A stretch of DNA of 64,000 nucleotides from Alsobacter soli (GTDB lineage Bacteria; Pseudomonadota; Alphaproteobacteria; Rhizobiales; Beijerinckiaceae): NCBI RefSeq assembly GCF_003004785.1, contig NZ_PVZS01000005.1:1-64000 (forward strand), given 5' to 3'. A model generated the notes under the pieces. The model was not told where the DNA came from. It was given only the letters and a program-made list of their open reading frames with translations, and did not search any database. The translations under genes were made by a program, and so were the position numbers. This document shows positions 19,257 through 28,066 of this stretch, one piece after another; the stretch's first letter is position 1; each line of letters begins with the position of its first letter.

Positions 19257-20033
19257 ATGAAGTCCATGGCGGCTGCAACCCCCGGTGGAACGATCGACGA
19301 AGCCGAGGTCGCCCGCTTCGAGCGGATCGCCCGCACGTGGTGGGACCCGAACGGCGCCATGAAGACGCTGCACCGGTTCAACCCGGTGCGCATCCAGTAC
19401 ATCCGTGACCATGTGGCCGAGCATTTCGGCCGCGACGCGCGCGACGGGCGGCCCCTCGAGGGCCTCTCCGTGCTGGACGTGGGCTGCGGCGGCGGCCTGC
19501 TCTGCGAGCCGCTGGCCCGCCTGGGCGCGACCGTGACGGGCATCGACCCGGCGCCCACCAACGTGGAGGTGGCGCGCCTGCATGCGGACGCTTCGGGCGC
19601 CCCCGTCACCTACCGCCGCGCGACCGTGGAGGCGCTCGTGGCCGAGGGCGCGCGCTTCGATGTGGTGCTGGCCATGGAGGTCGTGGAGCACGTGGCCGAC
19701 GTGCGGATGTTCGCGGAGGCCTGCTGCGCCGCCGTGAAGCCGGAAGGCATGCTGTTCATGGCGACCCTGAACCGCACCTTGCGGGCCTTCGCGCTGGCCA
19801 TCGTGGGCGCCGAATACGTCTTGGGCTGGCTGCCCAAGGGGACGCACCAGTGGGAGAAGTTCGTGACGCCGGATGAACTCGCGGACGCGCTGGCGGGCGG
19901 CGGTTTCCGGATCAGCGACGAGACGGGTGTGGTGTACAACCCGCTCACGGGAAGCTGGCGCGCGGCGTCCGACATGAGCGTGAACTACATGGTGGCGGCG
20001 ACCCGGGCTCAGAGGCCCTCCGCGAGGGCGTAG
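19257..20033 (+). CDS. ubiG: bifunctional 3-demethylubiquinone-9 3-O-methyltransferase / 2-polyprenyl-6-hydroxyphenol methylase
   Basis: Performs the two O-methylations of ubiquinone synthesis. 258 residues; the N-terminal block [20 protein letters not shown] with [12 protein letters not shown] is typical of UbiG; the SAM site is [20 protein letters not shown] and the LNRT and GTHQWEKFV segments complete the family pattern. The ATG at 19257 is chosen because GGTGGAGAAAAGG stands just before it; a further ATG follows nine bases later. Its 3' end overlaps that of the convergent chemoreceptor gene by 25 bases. Confidence 0.95.
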   Translation: MKSMAAATPGGTIDEAEVARFERIARTWWDPNGAMKTLHRFNPVRIQYIRDHVAEHFGRDARDGRPLEGLSVLDVGCGGGLLCEPLARLGATVTGIDPAPTNVEVARLHADASGAPVTYRRATVEALVAEGARFDVVLAMEVVEHVADVRMFAEACCAAVKPEGMLFMATLNRTLRAFALAIVGAEYVLGWLPKGTHQWEKFVTPDELADALAGGGFRISDETGVVYNPLTGSWRAASDMSVNYMVAATRAQRPSARA

Positions 20034-21751
20034 GCTGTCCGCACCGCGCCCCAGTGGCGGCCCTGCACGAAGACGGGGGCCGCCACCTCCTTCACCAACC
20101 CGCCGAACGCGGCTTCGTAGGAATGTATGAGGCTGGGCCGCAGGTTGCGGGCGGCGGCCAGGCCTGGCGAGTCGTTCAGCATGCGTCGCGCGAGCGAGCG
20201 GGCTTCCGGCGCGGCGCCGCGGGCCTCCACGCAGAAGCCGTTGCGATCCACGACCATCGCCGCCAGGGGGCGGGGCGCTTCGCCGCAATGCTGGTCGATG
20301 AGGTCGCCCAGACCTTCCGCCAGGACGGGCAGGCCCGACAGGCTGAAGCGCGCCGGCGAGACGCCCTGGGCCGGGACGTAGCCTGCGTCAAACACGTCGG
20401 CGGCTGAGAGCCAGCCTTCGAGGATCAGGACTTCGAAGCGGTTCGCGACGGCTTCGGCCAGGGTGGCGCTCCGAGCCAACAAGGGGGCGTAACTCGCCTG
20501 CAACTGCGACAGCAGCGCCCGGAGGGCTGCGCGCGAGTCCGGATCGGCTCGCACGATCCGCAGGCCCACCCCATTCCGGCGGGCCGAGGCGACGCGCGTC
20601 TCGAAGATGCCCAGGGACTCGACGTCCAGGACGCCTTCGGCCCCGATCGCGTCCAGGAGCGCCTCGCGGCTGTGCACCAGCGCGCCGTCGAGAGACAGGT
20701 TGCCCGTCTCGACCGGGACGACGCGTTCGCCGACGCGCAGGCGCGCGGGCAGGGCGACCGGGAGCCGGTCCGCGACCGTCTCCTGCGTATCCGCCTGGCG
20801 GACGAGGACCGCCGCATTGTCGCTCAGCTGGGCGATGGCCTGGTCGGTCTTCTCGGAGGCGCGGTCCGCGGCCCCGGCATGCTGGACGGCTTCTTCGCCG
20901 AGGGCGTCGATGCGCAGCGCCTCCGCGTTCACCTCTTCGGCGAACTGGGCCGCCTCGGCGGCGCTGCGTCCGATCTCCGTGGTGGTCGTCACCTGCACGG
21001 ACACGGCGTCCACGACGGTGGCGAAGGAATCCCGCAGCGCGCTGATGGACTGGCCCAGCACGGACACGTCCTCGATGGAGGTCAGGGCGCTGGCCCGCAC
21101 CTTGTCGATGGTGGCCGCGATGCGGGTGGTGGCTTCCTGGGTGGCCACCGAGAGCGCCTTCACTTCGGAGGCGACCACCGCGAAGCCGCGTCCCGCTTCC
21201 CCGGCCCGGGCCGCCTCGATGGTGGCGTTCAGGGCCAGGAGGTTCGTCTGGCGGGCGATGGAGGCGATCAGGCTCACCACCTGGCCGATCTCGGCGACCG
21301 AATCGCGAAGCTGGCCGACGCCCTCGCTGGCGCGCCGCGCACGGGCCTCGGCGGCGTCCACCGTCTGGCTCGATTCCCCGATGCGGGCGCCAATCGTGTG
21401 GCTCGCCGCGGCCAGGCCATGGAGGGAGGTCGAGATCGCCTCCGAACTGTTGCGCGCCGCTTCCGCCATGCCGGCGAAGGCCTGGGCGCGCCCGCGAAGG
21501 CGCTCCAGGAGGCCGAAGGCGTCGCGCAGCTTGCGGCGCAGCTCCGTGTTGGCCTCGCCGACCTCGCGGACATTGCGGAACACGTCCGCCTGCATGAGCC
21601 GGATGGTTTCGCTGCCATCCCGCTCTGAGGCGCTGTTCGGAGTCGGCGGCTCCGTCCCAGGCTGCGCGGCTTCCCTCCCCGGAGAGGGCGAAGCAACGGC
21701 CCGGCGGCGAAAGAATTTCGCGGTGGCGAAGAGGCGAAAATCCAGAGACAT
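20009..21751 (-). CDS. cytoplasmic methyl-accepting chemotaxis protein with C-terminal sensor domain
   Basis: 580-residue chemoreceptor. There is no membrane segment or signal peptide, so it should be soluble. Coiled-coil from about 65; the signalling tip ([18 protein letters not shown], then [15 protein letters not shown]) is near 165-205; helical segments continue to about 320. At about 337-365 a PilZ-like stretch ([13 protein letters not shown], then NLSLDGALV, resembling the DxSxxG motif) lacks a clear RxxxR. The C-terminus (about 470-580; [15 protein letters not shown], then [15 protein letters not shown] and [14 protein letters not shown]) resembles a sensory module found at the end of other alphaproteobacterial chemoreceptors. 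No che genes are adjacent. Confidence 0.88.
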   Translation of the reverse strand: MSLDFRLFATAKFFRRRAVASPSPGREAAQPGTEPPTPNSASERDGSETIRLMQADVFRNVREVGEANTELRRKLRDAFGLLERLRGRAQAFAGMAEAARNSSEAISTSLHGLAAASHTIGARIGESSQTVDAAEARARRASEGVGQLRDSVAEIGQVVSLIASIARQTNLLALNATIEAARAGEAGRGFAVVASEVKALSVATQEATTRIAATIDKVRASALTSIEDVSVLGQSISALRDSFATVVDAVSVQVTTTTEIGRSAAEAAQFAEEVNAEALRIDALGEEAVQHAGAADRASEKTDQAIAQLSDNAAVLVRQADTQETVADRLPVALPARLRVGERVVPVETGNLSLDGALVHSREALLDAIGAEGVLDVESLGIFETRVASARRNGVGLRIVRADPDSRAALRALLSQLQASYAPLLARSATLAEAVANRFEVLILEGWLSAADVFDAGYVPAQGVSPARFSLSGLPVLAEGLGDLIDQHCGEAPRPLAAMVVDRNGFCVEARGAAPEARSLARRMLNDSPGLAAARNLRPSLIHSYEAAFGGLVKEVAAPVFVQGRHWGAVRTAYALAEGL

Positions 21752-21809
21752 TGCGGAGCAGCGTGCTCCATAAAGGTTAAATTTGCGGATATTCACCGCA
21801 GCGGACCGA

Positions 21810-21837
21810 ACTATACTTTTCCGCGAAAATATTTCAA
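21810..21837 (-). promoter_or_regulatory. strong sigma70-type promoter of the chemoreceptor gene
   Basis: Minus strand: TTGAAA, 16 bases, TATAGT, ending 59 bases upstream of the chemoreceptor ATG. It lies in a short, unusually AT-rich interval (21752-21859) and is closer to the housekeeping consensus than most promoters visible in this window. Confidence 0.65.
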
Positions 21838-21859
21838 GCGCACGCGCCGGTTTTGCGCG

Positions 21860-22345
21860 TCAGTTCCGCTCGTCGGCGAACCAGGGCATGGCGTGCGCCT
21901 CGATGCCCTCTTCAGCCAGGGCCTGCGCCTCCTCGGGCGTCGCCTCGCCATAGATCGACCGAAACTCGCTGACGCCTTCGTGCATGCGCCGCGCCTCCTC
22001 GGCGAAGCGGCGGCCGACGTGCTCGGAGTTCGCCTTCACGTGCTCGCGCATGGCCACGAGCAGGGCCCGGAAGGCGCGGTCGCGATCGGACAGCAGCGCG
22101 ACCGGGGCAGGCGCCTCCGCGGCCGGAGCGGCCGCCTCCGGCGTCGACGCGTGCTCCGGTTCGGGCGCGGGGGGCCGGTCCGTCCGGGCCACGCTGGGAG
22201 CCATGATCTGCTTGGCGACCTTCGCGGAGCCGCATTGCGGGCACGTCACGAAGCCCTGCGCCGCCTGCGCGTCGAAGGACGCGCTGTCGCGGAACCAGCT
22301 CTCGAAGGCGTGCCCGGCGTCGCAGGCGAGGGCGTAACGGATCAT
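21860..22345 (-). CDS. DUF1178 family protein
   Basis: 161 residues, function unknown. The N-terminus has the family pattern MIRYALACDAGHAFESWFRD and a Cys pair CPQCGS (35-40), so a small zinc-ribbon-like unit using Cys8, Cys35 and Cys38 is plausible. An Ala/Pro-rich linker (about 58-82) is followed by a helical C-terminus (SDRDRAFRALLVAMREHVKA) ending MPWFADE. Eleven bases downstream of the nitrilase-like gene, so co-transcribed. Confidence 0.9.
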   Translation of the reverse strand: MIRYALACDAGHAFESWFRDSASFDAQAAQGFVTCPQCGSAKVAKQIMAPSVARTDRPPAPEPEHASTPEAAAPAAEAPAPVALLSDRDRAFRALLVAMREHVKANSEHVGRRFAEEARRMHEGVSEFRSIYGEATPEEAQALAEEGIEAHAMPWFADERN

Positions 22346-22356
22346 GGCTCAGGCGT

Positions 22357-23217
22357 TCACGCGATCTTGGCCGCGGGCTCGGGGCCGAGGACCTCGACCC
22401 CGAAGGACCGGGTGTGCTGGAGGGTGGGGATGCGGCCGCGCGCGTCGGCCACCAGGGCGGGGTCGATCTCGGCCATCACCACGCCGGGCTGGTCGCCCGC
22501 CTCGGCGAGCACGCGGCCCCACGGGTCGACGATGATCGAATGACCGAAGGTCTCGCGGCCGTCCTCGTGCAGCCCGGCCTGGGCGGCGGAGATCATGAAG
22601 GAGCCGGTCTCGATCGCGCGGGCGCGATGCAGCACGACCCAGTGCGCCTCCCCGGTCTGGCGGGTGAAGCAGGCCGGCGCGGAAAGGAAGTCCGCTCCGG
22701 CTTCCGCCATGGCGCGGTACAGATAGGGGAAGCGCACGTCGTAGCAGATCGACATCCCGAGCCGCCCGCCCGGCAGGTCCGCCAGCACCGCCGTCTCGCC
22801 GCCCGTGTAGGTGCGGCTTTCGCGCCAGCTCTCGCCGTTCGGGAGGTCGACATCGAAGAGGTGGATCTTGTCGTAGCGCGCCTGGATGGCGCCTTCGGGC
22901 GTGATCAGGAAGGCGCGGTTCGCGATCTTGCCGTCCTGGCGGAGGATCGCGAGCGAACCCGCATGAATGGTGACGCCCAGCTCCCGCGCCAGCGACCGGA
23001 AGGCGGCCAGCATGGGGTCGCGCTCCTCATGGCTGATGGCGGCGAACAGCCCCTCGCGGCTGCGGTTCACCGCGTTCGACATCTCGGGCGTCTGGACGTA
23101 GGACGCTCCGGCGGCGGCCGCTTCACGGATGAAGCCGGCGGCCTGGTCGATATTGGCGGCCGGATCGACGCCGGAGCGCATCTGGATGCACGCGGCGATG
23201 AAAGGGGAGCGGCTCAT
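22357..23217 (-). CDS. carbon-nitrogen hydrolase family protein (Nit2/omega-amidase-like)
   Basis: 286-residue nitrilase-superfamily enzyme with the complete Glu-Lys-Cys triad: Glu45 (VQTPEMSN), Lys117 (YDKIHLFDVDLP) and Cys158 (SICYDVRFPYLY). The sequence is of the NIT1/NIT2 type, whose members hydrolyse omega-amides or repair deaminated glutathione; the latter fits its place 24 bases downstream of a glutaredoxin gene, but the exact substrate is inference. It forms an apparent grxC - hydrolase - DUF1178 operon, an arrangement seen widely in alphaproteobacteria. Confidence 0.9.
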   Translation of the reverse strand: MSRSPFIAACIQMRSGVDPAANIDQAAGFIREAAAAGASYVQTPEMSNAVNRSREGLFAAISHEERDPMLAAFRSLARELGVTIHAGSLAILRQDGKIANRAFLITPEGAIQARYDKIHLFDVDLPNGESWRESRTYTGGETAVLADLPGGRLGMSICYDVRFPYLYRAMAEAGADFLSAPACFTRQTGEAHWVVLHRARAIETGSFMISAAQAGLHEDGRETFGHSIIVDPWGRVLAEAGDQPGVVMAEIDPALVADARGRIPTLQHTRSFGVEVLGPEPAAKIA

Positions 23218-23241
23218 GGGGCGTCTCGCGATTTCGAGGGG

Positions 23242-23499
23242 TCAGGCCGCCAGCAGCGGGTCGAGCTTGCCGGCGCGGTCCAGGGCGTAGAGGTCGTCAC
23301 AGCCCCCGACGTGATGCTCGCCGATGAAGACCTGCGGGACCGTCGACCGGCCATGGGCGCGCTTGGACATCGCGACCTGGCCGTCACGGTCGTTCGTGAC
23401 GTCGATCTCCTCGAAGGCGACGCCCTTCTGGCGCAGCAGGTCCTTCGCAGAATGGCAGTAGGGGCAATAGGATTTCGTATAGATGGTCACGGCGGGCAT
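23242..23499 (-). CDS. grxC: glutaredoxin 3
   Basis: Small dithiol glutaredoxin reducing disulfides and glutathione mixed disulfides. 85 residues with the active site SYCPYCHSAK (Cys12 and Cys15), the TVPQVFIGEHHVGGCDD block containing the cis-Pro and glutathione-binding residues, and no extra domains. It is the first gene of the unit with the nitrilase-like hydrolase. Confidence 0.95.
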   Translation of the reverse strand: MPAVTIYTKSYCPYCHSAKDLLRQKGVAFEEIDVTNDRDGQVAMSKRAHGRSTVPQVFIGEHHVGGCDDLYALDRAGKLDPLLAA

Positions 23500-23599
23500 G
23501 GGGCGCTCCGAACAGTGTCACGTCGCGCATATATAGGCGTTCGGGCCAGACGGGTCCAAGCGCAAGCGGTGTGAATCGCCGCCGAAAGGGCCCGCCTTT

Positions 23600-24406
23600 T
23601 CAGGAGGCCGTGCAGACGCGGGCGAAGGTCAGCACGTCGACGGCCTCCGCGCCCGCGCGCAGCAGCACGCGTGAGGCCGCGTTCGCGGTCGAGCCCGTCG
23701 TCAGCACGTCGTCGACCAGGAGCACGCGGCGGCCCTTCAGGCGCGCCTTGCCGGCCTCCGGGACCACGAACGCGCCCTGGAGATTGTCGGCGCGCTCATT
23801 GCGGGTCAGGCCGACCTGGGACCGGGTGCGCCGACGGCGGCCGAGCACGTCGAGCGCGACCTCCGGACCGGAGCCGCGCGACACGGCCGCCGCCAAGGCG
23901 GCGGCCTGGTTCATGCGCCGGCGCCACAGGCGCGTCCAGTGCAGCGGCACGGGCGCGATCAGGTCGGCCTCGGCCAGCAGTTCCCGCCCGGCGCGGGCCA
24001 TCCAGCGGCCCATCATGGGCGCAAGGTCGAGGCGGTCGCCGTATTTCAGCCTGTGCACGAGCTCCCGGCCGACCCCGTCGTAGCGCATGGCCGCCCGGGC
24101 GCGCTCGAAGACGGGCGGGGCGCTGATGGCGGCCGGCGAAACGACGCCGGGCCCCATGTCCACGCCGAACGGCGTCCCGAGGCGCTCGCAATAGGGCCGC
24201 TCGATCCAGGGCGCGGCGCCCCAGCAGGCGGCGCAGAGCGCGTGAGGCTCCTCGGTCGCGGCCCCGCAGGACGCGCAGCTCGGCGGGTACACGAGATTGA
24301 CGACGCGGCGCAGACCGGCCGCGACCCAGCGGCGTGCGCCAGCGACATGCCGGACCTCCGCGGCTTCCTCCGAGACGCGATTTGTCAGGACCTCATCCGT
24401 GCTCAT
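23600..24406 (-). CDS. ComF family protein (phosphoribosyltransferase fold)
   Basis: 268 residues. A zinc-ribbon-like Cys set lies near the N-terminus (YPPSCASCGAATEEPHALC and CAACW), followed by a type I phosphoribosyltransferase domain with the PRPP loop RVLLVDDVLTTGSTANAAS near the C-terminus. ComF homologues assist DNA uptake in competent bacteria; in this order the gene is universal and its job is unproven. It is divergent from the methyltransferase gene at 24515. Confidence 0.9.
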   Translation of the reverse strand: MSTDEVLTNRVSEEAAEVRHVAGARRWVAAGLRRVVNLVYPPSCASCGAATEEPHALCAACWGAAPWIERPYCERLGTPFGVDMGPGVVSPAAISAPPVFERARAAMRYDGVGRELVHRLKYGDRLDLAPMMGRWMARAGRELLAEADLIAPVPLHWTRLWRRRMNQAAALAAAVSRGSGPEVALDVLGRRRRTRSQVGLTRNERADNLQGAFVVPEAGKARLKGRRVLLVDDVLTTGSTANAASRVLLRAGAEAVDVLTFARVCTAS

Positions 24407-24514
24407 TGCGGCAGGCTAGCGCTGCGGCCGCACGCAATCCCACACACGTTTGACGCTAGGCGCCGGCCGCCCCATAACGCGCCTGCCCACGCCAGGCCTT
24501 CAGCAGGAGTTCCC

Positions 24515-25426
24515 ATGAGCGGCGCGCCCATGCTTTTCGACCGCGGCCTCGGCCGCGAGCGGCTGGCCCGCGCGCTCAGGCGCGCCGGCGACCACGGAGC
24601 AGCCTTCCTGCTGCGCCGGGCGGCGGACGAGCTCGACGACAGGCTGGGAGCCATCCTGCGCCGCTTCGAGACGGCCGTGGACCTGGGCGGAGCGCTGCCC
24701 TATGCGGCGGCCTTCCTGGCCGGCAGCCCCCAGGCTGATCGGGTGATCCGGATCGCGCCGGCGCCCGAGGCCGAGGATCCGCGCTGGGCGACCATCGTGG
24801 GCGACGAGGAGAACCTGCCGCTCGAGCCGGAAAACGTCGATCTCGTGGTGTCGCTGCTGTCCCTGCAGGGCGTGAACGACCTTCCGGGGGCGCTGGTGCA
24901 GATCCGGCGCGCGCTGCGGCCCGACGGGCTGCTGCTCGCATGCCTGGTCGGGGGCGCGACACTGACGGAATTGCGGCAGGCCTTCACGCAGGCCGAAAGC
25001 GAAATGGAGGGCGGGGCCAGCCCGCGCGTGTTCCCGTTCGCGGATGTGCGCGACCTGGGGGCATTGCTGCAGCGGGCGGGCTTCGCGCTGCCGGTCACGG
25101 ACACGGACGCGTTCACGGTGCGCTATTCGGATCCGCTGGCGCTGATGCGCGACCTGCGCGCCATGGGGGCCACGAACACGCTCATGGCCCGCCGGCGTAC
25201 GCCGTTGCGGCGCGCCACGCTGATCCGGGCGCTGGAGATCTACGCGGAGCGCTTCTCCGATCCGGACGGGCGCATCCGGGCGACCTTCGAGTTCATCTGG
25301 CTGTCCGGCTGGGCGCCGCACGAGAGCCAGCAGAAGCCGCTGCGCCCGGGCTCCGCCAAGGCGCGCCTCGCGGACGCGCTGGGCGTCCGCGAGCAGCCCA
25401 CGGGTGAAAAACCGGGAGAGGGGTGA
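24515..25426 (+). CDS. class I SAM methyltransferase, NDUFAF5-like
   Basis: 303 residues, starting MSGAPMLFDRGLGRERLARA (the FDR...R N-terminal pattern of the NDUFAF5/BioC-like group). Methyltransferase_11-type core: acidic NLPLEPENVDLVVSLLSLQG and a C-terminal AFTVRYSDPLALMRDLRAMG block shared with NDUFAF5, the mitochondrial complex I assembly factor that hydroxylates an Arg. The Gly-rich SAM loop is weak here (DLGGALPYAAAF), as in NDUFAF5. AGGAG stands 10 bases before the ATG. Role in NADH dehydrogenase assembly is inference. Confidence 0.85.
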   Translation: MSGAPMLFDRGLGRERLARALRRAGDHGAAFLLRRAADELDDRLGAILRRFETAVDLGGALPYAAAFLAGSPQADRVIRIAPAPEAEDPRWATIVGDEENLPLEPENVDLVVSLLSLQGVNDLPGALVQIRRALRPDGLLLACLVGGATLTELRQAFTQAESEMEGGASPRVFPFADVRDLGALLQRAGFALPVTDTDAFTVRYSDPLALMRDLRAMGATNTLMARRRTPLRRATLIRALEIYAERFSDPDGRIRATFEFIWLSGWAPHESQQKPLRPGSAKARLADALGVREQPTGEKPGEG

Positions 25427-25436
25427 GGCTCTGGCC

Positions 25437-26225
25437 TCAGGCTTCCCGGCAGGCCTTGATGAAGGCGTTGGAGCCGGCGCGCAGCTGCATCACGTCCGTG
25501 CCGAGAGCGACGAAGTCGTAGCCCATGCGAATGACGTCCGCGCCCTTCGCGCCGGTGGTGACGAAGGTGCAGGCGGCCTTGCCGTGGGCCTTGCAGCGCT
25601 GGGCCACATGGGCGAGGGCGGCGTCCACCTCGGCGGCCATCGGGTCGACCGAGGCCCCGTTGGACAGCGCGATGGAGAGATCGCCCGGGCCGACCAGGAT
25701 GCCGTCGATGCCGTCCACGGCCAGGATCTCGTCCACGGCCGCGAGGGCCTCGCGGGTCTCCACCATGGCGATGGTGGCCGTGAGCGCGTTGGCCTGGGCG
25801 AGGTATTCGGGAGCCGTGAGGCCGCACACGTTGAGGGCGATCGCCGGGCCCCAGCTGCGGGCGCCGACCGGCGGGTATTTCGTGTATGTGACCAGCGCCC
25901 GGGCGTCTGCGGCCGAGTTCACCATGGGGGCGATCACGCCCGCCGCGCCGGCGTCGAGGATGCGCGAGGCCGTCGCGAAATGACCGACCGGGATACGGAC
26001 CACGGCCGGCTTGCCGGCCAGCGCCACCTGGGCGATGCCCTGAACCACCGAGTGCAGGTCGACGAACCCGTGCTGCATGTCGAGCACGACGGCGTCGAAG
26101 GGCTCCGTCGCGACCACGCCGGCGACGAGCGGATCCGGCAGCCCGACCCAGCCGGTGAGCAGGCCAGAGCCCGTGCCCTTGCCGAGCCGGCGGGTGAGCG
26201 ACGCGAAGGATGGATTGAGCGGCAT
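25437..26225 (-). CDS. HpcH/HpaI aldolase family protein
   Basis: Class II (metal-dependent) pyruvate aldolase, cleaving or forming 4-hydroxy-2-oxo acids. 262 residues from the ATG at 26225, which has GGGGG eight bases upstream. Family blocks: FDAVVLDMQHGFVDL (catalytic His of QHG), AGAAGVIAPMVNSAADA (metal-binding Glu of the usual APxVE replaced by Asn), TIAMVETREAL (metal ligand Glu) and DGILVGPGDLSIALS (metal ligand Asp). Substrate unknown; no aromatic catabolic genes are adjacent. It faces the methyltransferase gene tail to tail. Confidence 0.88.
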   Translation of the reverse strand: MPLNPSFASLTRRLGKGTGSGLLTGWVGLPDPLVAGVVATEPFDAVVLDMQHGFVDLHSVVQGIAQVALAGKPAVVRIPVGHFATASRILDAGAAGVIAPMVNSAADARALVTYTKYPPVGARSWGPAIALNVCGLTAPEYLAQANALTATIAMVETREALAAVDEILAVDGIDGILVGPGDLSIALSNGASVDPMAAEVDAALAHVAQRCKAHGKAACTFVTTGAKGADVIRMGYDFVALGTDVMQLRAGSNAFIKACREA

Positions 26226-26400
26226 GGATGTTTCCCCCAAGGCCGGACTGCGCCGGCGTTCTGGCGCAGGCCTGGGGGACACGGTCCGCCCGCCGCCCGC
26301 GGATGGGGGAGACTAGGCGGCCCGGCCGCCACGGGGCAACCCGGCGCGGCGGCATGGCTGCCGCGCAACGAGGCTGAACTCAGCGGCACCGAGCGGCCGG

Positions 26401-26442
26401 GTCATTCCCGACCGGCGCGGCGCGGGCCGCCGGGGATGACGG
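26401..26442. repeat. short dispersed palindromic element
   Basis: GTCATTCCCGACCGGCGCGG followed by CGCGGGCCGCCGGGGATGAC: ends GTCATTCCC and GGGGATGAC are inverted complements with one mismatch. It is related to the GTCATCCCCGG family at 10502. It sits in the 243-base gap between the aldolase and DUF1476 genes, in which I see no gene. Confidence 0.6.
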
Positions 26443-26468
26443 CCCGAAACCATGGCGTCCGCAGCGCT

Positions 26469-26783
26469 TCAGGCGCCGTCCTTCACCTGCTGGACGGCCT
26501 TGGCGAAGAGCTCGTTCATGGCTGTGCGGATCTCCGTCTCGCTGACCTTCGCGCCGAGGTCGGCGCTGACCTTGCGGAACACGTCCTCGTCGCCGACTTC
26601 CTCGAAGTCGGCCTTCATGACCTCGCGCGCGTAGGCTTCGGCGTCCGGGCCGGACTTGCCGAGCTTCTCGGCGGCCCAGAGGCCCAGCAGCTTGTTGCGG
26701 CGCGCCATGGCCTTGAAGCGGATTTCCTCGTCGTGAACGAACTTCTGCTCGAAGCCCTGCTCGCGCTTGTCGAACGTCGTCAT
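26469..26783 (-). CDS. DUF1476 family protein (ATPase inhibitor zeta-subunit type)
   Basis: 104 residues, beginning MTTFDKREQGFEQKFVHDEE, which is the conserved start of the alphaproteobacterial zeta protein that binds and inhibits the F1-ATPase. The remainder is an all-helical bundle (FKAMARRNKLLGLWAAEKLG and AYAREVMKADFEEVGDEDV). The ATG at 26783 has AGGAGAGGG just upstream. Inhibitor function is demonstrated in Paracoccus; the atp operon is only about 2.2 kb away in this window, although with other genes between. Confidence 0.92.
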   Translation of the reverse strand: MTTFDKREQGFEQKFVHDEEIRFKAMARRNKLLGLWAAEKLGKSGPDAEAYAREVMKADFEEVGDEDVFRKVSADLGAKVSETEIRTAMNELFAKAVQQVKDGA

Positions 26784-27144
26784 CGGTTCCCTCTCCTGAT
26801 GGCGCGCCCCGGCGCCCGGAATCTCCCGCCCCGATATAGCTACGCGGGCGCCGCGGCGCCAGTCGGCACGCACCCTCGACTTGCGTTGGAGCCCCGAGAG
26901 GGCCATATACGCCATGAACCGCGGACAGCCTCGCCGCGATCGCCCCGCAAAACGATTAGGCGATCGTCCAAAGGATGCCGAAAGGCCCCATGATTGTGCT
27001 GGCGCCCCCGATAAGCTAGTTTGCGGGCGCGAGCACGAGGCGGGTCCGCCCATCCGTACCTGCCCGCCCGCACTCACGTCGCGGACGGCCTCCCCGGGGA
27101 GCCCGGCCGTACCCATGGATTTTCTCAAGACACGGTATACGCCG
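26784..27144. other. upstream region of purC and DUF1476 (divergent)
   Basis: 361 bases between two divergent genes with no credible third gene. A possible purC promoter is TTGTGC (26994-26999), 17 bases, TAGTTT (27017-27022). An in-frame ATG at 27115 would extend PurC by ten residues, but the family normally begins at [13 protein letters not shown] (27145). Confidence 0.5.
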
Positions 27145-27909
27145 ATGAACCGCCGCCGTCGGATCTACGAAGGCAAGGCCAAGGTCCTCTACGAGGGGCC
27201 CGAGCCGGGTACTCTGATCCAGCACTTCAAGGATGACGCGACCGCCTTCAACGCGAAGAAGCACGAGGTGATCGACGGCAAGGGTGTGCTCAACAACCGG
27301 ATCTCGGAGTACATCTTTCAGCACCTCAACGACATCGGAGTGCCCACCCACTTCATCCGCCGGCTGAACATGCGCGAGCAGCTCATCCGCGAGGTGGAGA
27401 TCATTCCGCTCGAGGTCGTGGTTCGCAACGTGGCGGCCGGCTCGCTCGCCACGCGCCTCGGCATCGAGGAAGGCACGCAGCTGCCGCGCTCCATCATCGA
27501 GTTCTATTACAAGAACGACGGCCTCAACGACCCGATGGTCTCCGAAGAGCACATCACGGCTTTCGGCTGGGCGACGCCCCAGGAGATCGACGACATCATG
27601 GCGCTGGCCATCCGGGTCAACGACTTCCTGTCCGGGCTCTTCCTGGGCGTGGGCATCCGCTTGGTCGACTTCAAGATGGAATGCGGCCGCCTCTGGGAAG
27701 GCGACCTCATGCGCATCGTGGTCGCGGACGAGATCTCGCCCGACAGCTGCCGGTTGTGGGACATCAAGTCCAACGACAAGCTCGACAAGGACCGCTTCCG
27801 CCGCGACCTCGGCGGCCTCGTGGAGGCCTACACCGAGGTGGCCCGCCGGCTCGGGATCGTGAACGAGAACGAGCGTGTCAACGGCTCTGGCCCCAAGCTG
27901 GTGCAGTAA
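27145..27909 (+). CDS. purC: phosphoribosylaminoimidazole-succinocarboxamide synthase
   Basis: SAICAR synthetase of de novo purine synthesis, joining CAIR and aspartate with ATP. 254 residues. Conserved blocks: [17 protein letters not shown] (nucleotide loop), [21 protein letters not shown]-type segment ([15 protein letters not shown]), [10 protein letters not shown] and [13 protein letters not shown]. It stands alone here; purS/purQ/purL are not adjacent within the window. It is followed by a terminator at 27933. Confidence 0.96.
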   Translation: MNRRRRIYEGKAKVLYEGPEPGTLIQHFKDDATAFNAKKHEVIDGKGVLNNRISEYIFQHLNDIGVPTHFIRRLNMREQLIREVEIIPLEVVVRNVAAGSLATRLGIEEGTQLPRSIIEFYYKNDGLNDPMVSEEHITAFGWATPQEIDDIMALAIRVNDFLSGLFLGVGIRLVDFKMECGRLWEGDLMRIVVADEISPDSCRLWDIKSNDKLDKDRFRRDLGGLVEAYTEVARRLGIVNENERVNGSGPKLVQ

Positions 27910-27932
27910 AGGCGCTGCACAACTTTTCATAG

Positions 27933-27957
27933 AAAGCCGCCTCCGGGCGGCTTTTCT
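27933..27957 (+). terminator. purC terminator
   Basis: AAAGCCGCC-TCC-GGGCGGCTTTTCTTT: a stable stem with a T-run, 24 bases after the purC stop. Confidence 0.85.
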
Positions 27958-28032
27958 TTAACCAGAAATTCAGAGATGCGCACGCCGTCGAATTTTTGAT
28001 TTTTGATTTGTTTGCGGTTGATGTTAGGTCAT

Positions 28033-28056
28033 CTCCAGCTGTAACACTGCTGGAGG
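28033..28056 (+). promoter_or_regulatory. hairpin overlapping the Shine-Dalgarno of the orphan ATPase
   Basis: CTCCAGC (28033-28039), nine-base loop, GCTGGAG (28049-28055): a perfect 7-bp stem. Its 3' arm includes the ribosome-binding GGAGG (28052-28056) ten bases before the ATG, so folding would hide the site. Upstream (27985-28015) is an AT-rich run with GATTTTTGATTTTT-like repeats. Confidence 0.5.
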
Positions 28057-28066
28057 TATACCGATC

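Noticed and set aside
20009-20033. Frameshift or misannotation at the ubiG/chemoreceptor junction
   Set aside because: The 25-base tail-to-tail overlap leaves both C-termini intact and full-length.
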